This document shows positions 1 to 4,271 of a DNA stretch of 5,340 bases, in pieces (position 1 is the stretch's first letter; each line of letters starts with the position of its first letter). Source of the stretch: Thiodiazotropha sp037382205 (GTDB lineage Bacteria; Pseudomonadota; Gammaproteobacteria; Chromatiales; Chromatiaceae). A model generated the notes under the pieces. That model saw only the letters and a list, made by a program, of their open reading frames with translations. It ran no database searches and was not told the origin of the DNA. Made by a program: the position numbers and the translations under genes. The stretch is from positions 1-5,340 of the forward strand of contig JARRQD010000425.1 in the NCBI GenBank assembly GCA_037382205.1, read 5' to 3'.

Positions 1-123
1 ACTATCCAGCTCATCAGCCATATGCTCCAAGGCCTCAATACCTGAGTCGCCTGTGAATATTAATCTCCTGCCGTCAATAATGAGTTGAGTAATTGCGCTG
101 GAGTTATTCTTTGCAGAGGTATT
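1..123 (-). pseudogene. Metallo-beta-lactamase-fold hydrolase, fragment running off the left edge
   Basis: Read on the minus strand with codons starting at 123, 120 and so on, this stretch is open to base 1. It translates as NTSAKNNSSAITQLIIDG followed by RRLIFTGDSGIEALEHMADELDS. The NNSSxxxxL(I/L)..G.RR(L)(I/L)(L/F)TGD pattern is what one sees near the second metal-ligand Asp of the metallo-beta-lactamase superfamily, notably ComEC/Rec2-like and related hydrolases; here the Asp is in FTGDSG. The rest of the gene would lie to the left of the window. To the right the frame stays open for a while (LSGLSWIDHSLHRL), but that DNA is better explained as plus-strand PPC-domain coding. I therefore infer that the gene is truncated at about 115-135 by a junction with the PPC gene. 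No start codon or ribosome binding site is visible. Family recognition is from motif only. Confidence 0.45.
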
Positions 124-599
124 CAATCGATGTAAGGAATGATCTATCCAGCTCAAACCTGATAAGCGTGCAGTTGATCGCTGATGGCTTTCAGCGGGAG
201 GTGCTGAGCAAGGGACGGATGATCGCGTTTGATTACACTGTGGATCAAGCAGGGAGCCTCCTTATCAGGATCGAAGGCTCTTCGCGGGCGTTTTTCCGAT
301 ATCACATTACCGCTCACCCCAGTGTTGATGATCGCCTTGTGCAGGACGATGCCTTGTATGAGCCGAACAACTCCAAGAATGCGGCCTATCCGGTCGTTAA
401 TGGAGCACAGTACAGTTCATCGGTCGATATGGGCGACGATTTTGATTGGTACGCACTGGATGTGGTAAGCGGCGATACGCTCACCTTATGGATATCCAAC
501 AGCATTGCCAGTGCCGGCCATCTTCACCCTCAGCTCTATGACAATCAGGGTTTGCCCCTGTCGCAGGAGTATGTGGTTGCCCATACCAGAGAGGGATAG
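93..599 (+). pseudogene. PPC-domain (pre-peptidase C-terminal) protein, 5'-truncated and frameshifted fragment
   Basis: The open frame begins just after a TAA at 90-92. The first in-frame start is TTG at 93 with no ribosome binding site, so this is more likely the truncated remainder of a larger gene than an intact 168-residue protein. Residues about 9-75 (RYSIDV...TVDQAGSLLIRIEGSS...FRYHITAHP) look like the back half of one PPC beta-sandwich. Residues about 86-165 are a second one, with the diagnostic DALYEPNN start (86-93) and DDFDWYALDVVSGDTLTL core (115-132). PPC domains normally sit at the C-terminus of secreted peptidases and other exported proteins, where they help secretion or binding and are often removed; no catalytic domain is visible here. 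The frame ends at TAG 597-599, before the last strands of the domain would be complete. The next frame continues in an exported or membrane style. The 5' end abuts an opposite-strand hydrolase fragment. Confidence 0.55.
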
Positions 600-774
600 T
601 TGTCTGGTTATATACAACCAGATTTACATCGCAAAATTTAAGGAGGGCAGATCAAACGTCTATTTGATGTTGGGTTTGTTGCTGGGTGTCGCGGCGATAA
701 TGGCCAGCCTTATAGTACTGGCCGAACGGGATAGTAAGGTAGACGATGACGTTAAGGATGGGCGCCAGGCGTGA
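591..774 (+). pseudogene. Possible frameshifted tail with one transmembrane segment
   Basis: This is the frame one base away from the PPC fragment. It reads RDSCLVIYNQIYIAKFKEGRS, then a strongly hydrophobic stretch YLMLGLLLGVAAIMASLIVLA (about 662-724), then the charged tail ERDSKVDDDVKDGRQA ending at TGA 772-774. The hydrophobic run is long enough for one membrane helix. Two readings are possible. It may be the C-terminal anchor of the PPC protein, put out of frame by an indel near 590-600. Alternatively it may be a separate small membrane protein of about 35 residues starting at ATG 667 (or TTG 664). An AGGAGG at 641-646 would be the ribosome binding site, but it lies 17-20 nt from those starts, which is too far to be persuasive. 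I do not recognise the family. Confidence 0.3.
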
Positions 775-831
775 TGTAAAGACGCCTTAGACTTTTACAG
801 CTGTCTTAATATGAGTGTAGAACACAATAAA

Positions 832-851
832 ATACAACATATCAGTTGTAT
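832..851. promoter_or_regulatory. Putative HipB operator O1
   Basis: Perfect dyad ATACAAC-ATATCA-GTTGTAT with 7-bp arms and a 6-bp spacer. It is the best copy of a motif that occurs four times upstream of hipB. It lies about 50 bp upstream of the next copy and well upstream of the promoter, so it may help cooperative binding rather than block polymerase directly. Confidence 0.6.
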
Positions 852-880
852 ATTCTCTGTAGTACCCAGTTACCACCAAG

Positions 881-900
881 ATACATCTAATACGATGTAA
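881..900. promoter_or_regulatory. Putative HipB operator O2
   Basis: ATACATC-TAATAC-GATGTAA: the same 7-6-7 layout as the other copies, with six of seven arm positions paired. It lies just upstream of the predicted -35 box (909-914). Centre-to-centre distance to the following copy is 30 bp, close to three helical turns. Confidence 0.55.
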
Positions 901-908
901 TTTATTCA

Positions 909-937
909 TTGAACAACATATAAGTTGTATCTATAGT
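909..937 (+). promoter_or_regulatory. Sigma70-type promoter of hipBA
   Basis: A -35 box TTGAAC (909-914) and a -10 box TATAGT (932-937) are separated by exactly 17 bp. This is the best promoter visible upstream of hipB. It is interleaved with operators O3 and O4, as expected for an autorepressed toxin-antitoxin operon. The start site would fall near 943-945, giving a leader of roughly 25 nt. The assignment is by consensus match only. Confidence 0.5.
911..930. promoter_or_regulatory. Putative HipB operator O3, between -35 and -10
   Basis: GAACAAC-ATATAA-GTTGTAT: 7-6-7 layout with the inner five base pairs of each arm (ACAAC/GTTGT) perfect. It starts inside the predicted -35 box and ends one base before the predicted -10 box, so a bound repressor would exclude RNA polymerase. 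Confidence 0.55.
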
Positions 938-939
938 TA

Positions 940-959
940 ATACATCTTATTTGTTGTAT
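940..959. promoter_or_regulatory. Putative HipB operator O4, over the transcription start
   Basis: ATACATC-TTATTT-GTTGTAT: 7-6-7 layout with six of seven arm positions paired. It covers the expected transcription start, about 943-945, and ends 10 nt before the hipB ATG. Centre-to-centre distance from O3 is 29 bp. Confidence 0.55.
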
Positions 960-969
960 CGGTGTGATT

Positions 970-1257
970 ATGAAACTCGTCCCCCAAATTAAAGCCCGTC
1001 GTCTCCAGCTTGGCCTTCAGCAGAAGGATATGAAGCTGCGCATTGGCATGAATCAGCAGCAGTATCAACGTATTGAGGCTGGCGGCAACCCGCGTCTGGA
1101 GACGCTGGAGTTGGTCGCTGAAGGTCTTGAGGCTGAGTTAGTGCTGGTTCCAAAGGATAAGCTTCAGGCGGTGAAGACGTTGCTGAGGGAAGGGGGCAGC
1201 GTGAAAAGCCCGGCTGATCACGGGGACCACGATGACCCATGGTCTGAGGTGTTATAG
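970..1257 (+). CDS. hipB: HipB-like antitoxin, XRE-family HTH repressor
   Basis: 95 residues from ATG 970; a GTG at 964 is a possible start two codons earlier. The N-terminal half is an XRE/Cro-type helix-turn-helix: helix 1 about 3-15, helix 2 about 17-25 (QQKDMKLRI), recognition helix about 28-37 (NQQQYQRIEA), then NPRLETLELVAEGLEAELVLVP (40-61). The ELVLVP strand is typical of HipB, where it helps form the dimer. The C-terminal part is polar and probably flexible. It ends in DDPWSEVL with Trp91; in E. coli HipB the flexible tail also ends with a Trp. The protein should bind and neutralise the HipA kinase encoded 2 nt downstream and repress the operon through the four dyads at 832-959. No good Shine-Dalgarno precedes the start, so expression may depend on a near-leaderless or weak initiation mode. 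Family assignment is firm; the operator link is inference from position. Confidence 0.9.
   Translation: MKLVPQIKARRLQLGLQQKDMKLRIGMNQQQYQRIEAGGNPRLETLELVAEGLEAELVLVPKDKLQAVKTLLREGGSVKSPADHGDHDDPWSEVL
1245..1251 (+). promoter_or_regulatory. Ribosome binding site of hipA, inside hipB
   Basis: TGAGGTG lies within the last codons of hipB, with 8 nt between it and the ATG at 1260. It supports 1260 (MAMETV) rather than the second ATG at 1266, and suggests that hipA translation is coupled to that of hipB. Confidence 0.55.
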
Positions 1258-1259
1258 CC

Positions 1260-2543
1260 ATGGCGATGGAAACCGTTGAGGTACTCAAGCTAAATTTGCA
1301 CGGTGAAACGGTGGGGTACTTGGCCGGTTATCAGGGTGGGCGCAATATCCTGATATTCGATCCAGCCTATGTGGCAGATCCAAATCGACCGACCTTTACC
1401 CTCTCCGGGATGGCTGATCATCCAGCTGCGGGTAAGATATACGCATCCCCGTGGGTTCGCCAGCAACGATTACATCCGGTGCTCTCCAATCTGTTGCCAG
1501 AGGGTGCCTTGCGTGACTGGTTCGCTCAGGTGCTGAAGGTCCATCCCGAGAATGAGTTCCCTCTGTTCGCCCAGCTGGCCGCGGACTTGCCGGGGGCATT
1601 GGTGGCCGAGCCGCTAGCCCCGGATCAGATCCCCGAGGGTGTACTGGAGCATCGTGCCCAGGTGGAAGCGGTTCCCAGAATGGTATTGGATGGCCGTCCC
1701 CATTTTTCGCTGGCCGGGGTACAGATGAAGTTCTCCATGCATGAAGCGGATGGGCGCTTCAATATCTCGCAGCCGGATAGTTTGGGTGAATGGATTGTGA
1801 AGACTCCCTCCACTCGCCACCGAGATGTGCCCGTCAACGAATATACGGTAATGAAGTTGGCGGAACAGGTTGGTGTGAATATTCCTGAGATTAAATTGGT
1901 GGGATTGGATCAATTGCAAGACCTGCCGCCCATCAATCTACCAAGTGAACAATATGCCTACGCTATCCGTCGTTATGATCGGGATGGTCAGAGTGGTCGT
2001 ATCCATGCGGAAGACTTTGCTCAGGTGCTATTCAAATATGCCCATGAAAAATATGGCACCACCAACTTTGAGCAGATCGGCAAGGTGCTCTACCAATTCA
2101 CCGGCCATGGCCTGGCGAATGTGCAGCAGATGGCGCGACGGCTGTTGGTGAATATCCTGTTGGGCAATGGTGATGCACATTTGAAAAACTGGAGCCTGAT
2201 CTACCCTGATCGGATCACGGCTGAACTGGCACCGGCCTACGATATCGTCTACACACAGGCCTACATTCCAGGCGAGTCACAGGTCTCTCTCAATCTCGCG
2301 GGTAACAAGGATTGGTATGCCATGAACATGAGCCACTTTGAAGCGTGGGCAAAAAGTGTGGAAGCACCGTGGCGAGCCATCAAGCCGCATCTGGATGAGG
2401 TGATGGAAAAGGCACGTAGTACATGGCATCTCATTGGCAAAGACTGCACAAGGACTTTGTCATCCAGTAACCTTTGCATTTCTGAAAGGCGTGATAGCCT
2501 AGTTGTTAGAGATCTTTGGTTATATCTGCTTCAGGAGCGATAA
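1260..2543 (+). CDS. hipA: HipA-like Ser/Thr kinase toxin with frameshift-altered C-terminus
   Basis: 427 residues. HipA kinases phosphorylate translation factors such as the glutamyl-tRNA synthetase GltX (established for E. coli HipA), halting growth and promoting persistence. Residues about 5-105 match the N-subdomain (NLLPEGALRDWF at 77-88). The kinase part follows with HFSLAGVQMKFSM. Ser150 sits where E. coli HipA has its autophosphorylated Ser150. Lys181 (WIVKTP) matches the ATP-binding Lys. NEYTVMKLAEQVGVNIPE and AIRRYDRD are family blocks. GNGDAHLKNW gives catalytic Asp305 and Asn310, and PAYDIV gives metal-binding Asp328, each four residues short of the E. coli numbering. After Trp389 the family pattern stops. 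The tail HLIGKDCTRTLSSSN...LWLYLLQER is unlike HipA, whereas another frame (2426-2470) reads ASHWQRLHKDFVIQ-stop, a native-looking HipA end. About 20 codons were therefore deleted with a frameshift. The active site is intact; activity and stability are uncertain. The gene starts 2 nt after hipB and ends 2 nt before the next start. Confidence 0.92.
   Translation: MAMETVEVLKLNLHGETVGYLAGYQGGRNILIFDPAYVADPNRPTFTLSGMADHPAAGKIYASPWVRQQRLHPVLSNLLPEGALRDWFAQVLKVHPENEFPLFAQLAADLPGALVAEPLAPDQIPEGVLEHRAQVEAVPRMVLDGRPHFSLAGVQMKFSMHEADGRFNISQPDSLGEWIVKTPSTRHRDVPVNEYTVMKLAEQVGVNIPEIKLVGLDQLQDLPPINLPSEQYAYAIRRYDRDGQSGRIHAEDFAQVLFKYAHEKYGTTNFEQIGKVLYQFTGHGLANVQQMARRLLVNILLGNGDAHLKNWSLIYPDRITAELAPAYDIVYTQAYIPGESQVSLNLAGNKDWYAMNMSHFEAWAKSVEAPWRAIKPHLDEVMEKARSTWHLIGKDCTRTLSSSNLCISERRDSLVVRDLWLYLLQER
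2426..2470 (+). pseudogene. Relic of the native hipA 3' end in another frame
   Basis: Codons starting at 2426 read ASHWQRLHKDFVIQ followed by TAA at 2468-2470. HipA proteins commonly end with a helix of the form (R/E)HWxRLHxDF, and E. coli HipA has LRLHGRLSREYG near its end, so this looks like the ancestral C-terminus. It is out of frame with the upstream hipA codons. That places the indel close to 2424-2430. Confidence 0.6.
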
Positions 2544-2545
2544 CG

Positions 2546-2842
2546 ATGAGAAGTGCATCAACCCCTTACTACCTGGCGGATCTTGATGGGAACTTGAGGT
2601 TTACTGAGCAGGGACGAAAAGAGCTGACACCTTACTTCGCAATGGCCGGTATCGATATTCGAACCATTACAACGGTGCCGGAGTATCAGCAGGCAAGGGA
2701 GATGGCCTCGCCGTGCTTCATGGCCTGGTTGCAACGGCGCGCGGCTGAGTGGGGCGAAAGCTATCAGTTCAAGCTGTTAAAGGCTGCGACATTGGGTACG
2801 CCTGAAGACATTGAGCAGGCCTTAAACCAACTGGATCAATAA
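2546..2842 (+). CDS. Small protein of unknown function downstream of hipA
   Basis: 98 residues from ATG 2546. AGGAG at 2533-2537 lies 8 nt upstream, which decides this start over the longer reading from 2516 inside hipA. I do not recognise the family. It has no signal peptide or membrane segment and looks soluble. A hydrophobic and aromatic N-terminal region (STPYYLADLDGNLRFTEQG, 5-23) is followed by mixed charged, probably helical sequence with two tryptophans (MAWLQRRAAEWGE, 59-71) and a helical end (TPEDIEQALNQLDQ). One cysteine (Cys56) is present. It follows hipA by 2 nt in the present frame and precedes the next gene by 13 nt, so it is probably co-transcribed from the hipBA promoter. Whether it takes part in toxin-antitoxin control or is a passenger cannot be told from sequence. 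Confidence 0.7.
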   Translation: MRSASTPYYLADLDGNLRFTEQGRKELTPYFAMAGIDIRTITTVPEYQQAREMASPCFMAWLQRRAAEWGESYQFKLLKAATLGTPEDIEQALNQLDQ

Positions 2843-2844
2843 CT

Positions 2845-2852
2845 GGGAGGTG
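2845..2852 (+). promoter_or_regulatory. Strong ribosome binding site before the NPATGLPM protein
   Basis: GGGAGGTG, 5 nt from GGAGG to the ATG at 2856. It is the strongest Shine-Dalgarno in the operon and supports this small ORF being translated. Confidence 0.6.
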
Positions 2853-2855
2853 TAG

Positions 2856-3218
2856 ATGGGAGTGTTTAACTGGGTCTCCGGCTTGTTTGCCAGCGATACG
2901 ACGACCGATAGCCCAACCAATGTGATTGATGAGCCAATTACTGCAATGCGTATCGTGCATGTTGACTCGCTGGATGAGAATGCGGTCAACCCAGCAACCG
3001 GCCTGCCCATGGTGGGCGGCACCGGTGGTGTGGATGTGGTTGGGAATCCCTATGGCGTAGATCTGCACGACCACGATTTGGAGACCGGAAGTCCGAGTTG
3101 TTTTGATGATCCATTTCATCACAATTCCGTCAGTAGTTCGCATGGGTGTGGGATGGATGCCTTCGATGATTCCTTTGGAATCAACGACTCATTCTCAGGC
3201 ATCGATAACGACTGGTGA
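2856..3218 (+). CDS. Gly/Asp/Ser-rich small protein with NPATGLPM...GNPYG block
   Basis: 120 residues. It opens with an amphipathic segment MGVFNWVSGLF (1-11), followed by an acidic linker. The central block about 45-69 carries NPATGLPMVGG and GGVDVVGNPYGVD. The C-terminal third is low-complexity and rich in Asp, Ser, Phe and His (FDDPFHH, AFDDSFG, INDSFSG) and ends in DNDW. Two Cys (81, 98) and clustered His/Asp could bind metal, but there is no recognised site. The middle block is so specific that it probably marks a conserved family; I have an impression of similar short hypothetical proteins in other gammaproteobacteria but cannot confirm it here. There is no signal peptide or membrane helix. 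The gene lies 13 nt after the 98-residue protein, on the same strand, with an excellent ribosome binding site, so it is probably the last gene of the hipBA transcript. Function unknown. Confidence 0.72.
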   Translation: MGVFNWVSGLFASDTTTDSPTNVIDEPITAMRIVHVDSLDENAVNPATGLPMVGGTGGVDVVGNPYGVDLHDHDLETGSPSCFDDPFHHNSVSSSHGCGMDAFDDSFGINDSFSGIDNDW

Positions 3219-3362
3219 TGCAGGCCGCCGGGACAATCGGGGCACTATCGGGCCATTTTCAATGGGAATGGGTGGGAGCGAGATTGACTGGGCGGGAATT
3301 TAATTTATTATTTTTCATGGCGTTAGCGCGTAAGTAGTTGAACCTAAAAAGATCAGTTGGAC
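3219..3362. other. Intergenic stretch after the hipBA operon, no gene seen
   Basis: No convincing reading frame. G-rich tracts (CAATCGGGG, CTATCGGG, GGGAATGGGTGGGAG) are followed by an AT-rich patch (TTTAATTTATTATTTTTCAT, 3299-3318). The only local dyad is CCATT-TTC-AATGG, too short and without a following T-run, so no clear terminator for the hipBA operon was found. The hairpin cluster begins downstream. Confidence 0.4.
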
Positions 3363-3522
3363 AGCGTGAAGGGTGCGTTTGTGGGGGTGCAGGGCAAGGG
3401 TCGCTCCTGCACATCCATGTGCCCGCGACACTGGTGCATCCCTGCACGGCGCGCAACGAATTCCAAGGCGTTGCAACGCCGCCATGCGCCGCCACAAGCG
3501 TGCCATTCACGTTGTAGCGTGA
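3363..3522. repeat. Hairpin-rich putative intergenic repeat element
   Basis: Five small dyads are packed in 160 bp: GTGCAGG/CCTGCAC (3387-3393/3406-3412), GCACA-TCCA-TGTGC (3409-3422), GTGCA-TCCC-TGCAC (3434-3447), the perfect palindrome GGCGTTGCAACGCC (3467-3480) and TCACG/CGTGA (3507-3522). The second and third share a 4-base TCCM loop but have different, internally complementary 5-bp stems. AGCGTGA occurs at both ends (3363-3369 and 3516-3522). The right end coincides with the point where MCP homology stops (3523). This looks like a non-coding repeat inserted into, or replacing, the MCP 3' end. Only one copy lies in this window, so repeat status is inferred from structure. Confidence 0.45.
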
Positions 3523-3910
3523 TTCACCCAGCTGAGACAGCTCTGAACTGGCCTGGTTGATCTGATCACTGGCCAACGATGAATGCTCGGCCAGTTGAGA
3601 GATCTGCACCACACTCCGATCGATCTCCTGGGCCACCGCTGACTGCTCCTCGGAGGCGCTTGCAATCTGCGTATTCCGATCAGATATGGCGGAGATCGCC
3701 GTGACGATACCACTCAGGGATTGGCTTGCACCCTGCGCCTTCTCTACTGTCGACAGGGTGGTTGCACTACTTCTATGGATCACGTCGACCGCATTCTGGG
3801 TGCCGGTCTGCAAGCGCTCAATCATCTCCTTGATTTCATAAGCCTATCAGGGTGGTTATTGTCAGCAGCCAGAGCTTTCTCTGGATCGGGAGTTGTCGTA
3901 AGCTGATCAC
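3523..3910 (-). pseudogene. Methyl-accepting chemotaxis protein, internally deleted relic
   Basis: Two pieces of one MCP remain. The start is GTG at 3910-3908 with AGGGAGGA at 3925-3918, 8 nt upstream. It reads MISLRQLPIQRKLWLLTITT then LIGL, a typical MCP N-terminus (short basic segment, then the first transmembrane helix), and stops at TGA 3838-3836. From about 3840 the neighbouring frame reads YEIKEMIERLQTGTQNAVDV, then a long Ala/Ser/Gln coiled coil with SDRNTQIASASEEQSAVAQE and ends at SSELSQLGE (3523). This is the descending arm of the cytoplasmic signalling hairpin. The second membrane helix, HAMP, sensor region and receptor tip (together several hundred residues in normal MCPs) are missing. 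The last 10 or so residues are replaced by the hairpin-rich repeat. The two pieces are out of frame, so no receptor can be made. It is a non-functional deletion relic. Confidence 0.8.
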
Positions 3911-3937
3911 ACTAAGTTCCTCCCTACATGTTAAAAA

Positions 3938-3964
3938 CATCAGGCACAATACAACTTACCTTTA
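3938..3964 (-). promoter_or_regulatory. Probable FliA (sigma28)-type promoter of the MCP relic
   Basis: On the minus strand TAAA (3964-3961) is followed after exactly 15 nt by GCCTGATG (3945-3938). The FliA consensus is TAAA-N15-GCCGATAA; the -35 and the GCC of the -10 match, the rest only loosely. The start would be near 3932, leaving a short leader that contains the MCP ribosome binding site. Chemotaxis receptors are commonly in the FliA regulon, which fits the downstream relic. Confidence 0.4.
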
Positions 3965-3965
3965 A

Positions 3966-4049
3966 CTGTAGTTTTAATAACGTAACAACGACTACTTCTT
4001 TGAGGCTTAGGTAATACAATCAATCGTTTAATTACCTGCGTTTGTGTAA
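3966..4049. other. AT-rich intergenic DNA with a 7-bp inverted repeat
   Basis: No gene seen. AGGTAAT (4009-4015) and ATTACCT (4031-4037) form a perfect inverted repeat with a 15-nt spacer. It could be a regulator site between the divergent MCP relic and the SGNH gene, or chance in AT-rich DNA. Confidence 0.25.
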
Positions 4050-4271
4050 ATGGCTCGCAAACCGAAACCACAGACTTCTCAGAGCTACACACAAGGCCTC
4101 ATTCCAAGCAAGTTCATTACAAACAAGCGATTTATCGCCCAGGTTGTTGCGAAGAGAAATATGTACAATAGGGCCATCGGCGAATCCAGACCTCAAGGAA
4201 GAATCCAAAATTCACCTGAATGGTCAGCAAAGTCTCAGAAAAACAACCACGGGAGCTTAGTAAGCCCATGA
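4050..4271 (+). CDS. Doubtful small basic ORF overlapping the SGNH gene start
   Basis: 73 residues, basic and polar (MARKPKPQTSQSYTQGLIPS...), with no recognised domain, signal peptide or membrane segment. No ribosome binding site precedes ATG 4050, and a second frame over the same DNA is also open, both of which argue against it. The one point in favour is that its TGA (4269-4271) overlaps the hydrolase ATG (4268-4270) as ATGA, a common arrangement for translationally coupled genes. More likely a chance ORF or decayed remnant. Confidence 0.18.
   Translation: MARKPKPQTSQSYTQGLIPSKFITNKRFIAQVVAKRNMYNRAIGESRPQGRIQNSPEWSAKSQKNNHGSLVSP

Noticed and set aside
767..787. AGGCG/CGCCT dyad after the PPC tail as a terminator
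   Set aside because: Only a 5-bp stem and no T-run directly after it.
989..1288. Long minus-strand frame across hipB
   Set aside because: It is a shadow of hipB; low-complexity Pro/Ser/Gln composition, no ribosome binding site and no recognisable domain.
1614..1919. Minus-strand frame inside hipA
   Set aside because: The plus strand encodes the highly conserved Ser150 and Lys181 region of HipA; the antisense frame has no family features.
2769..3143. Minus-strand frame of about 124 codons opposite the two small genes
   Set aside because: The plus-strand genes have ribosome binding sites and operon spacing; this frame has none and looks compositional.
3467..3480. GGCGTTGCAACGCC palindrome as an integron attC or recombination core
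   Set aside because: No attC-type paired R and L boxes could be aligned around it, and no integrase or cassette gene is nearby; treated as part of the hairpin cluster.
3721..3906. Plus-strand frame across the MCP relic
   Set aside because: The minus strand clearly encodes MCP pieces; the plus frame shows no domain and no ribosome binding site.
4042..4260. Second small plus-strand frame overlapping the 4050 ORF
   Set aside because: Random-looking sequence with no ribosome binding site; two open frames over the same stretch suggest chance.
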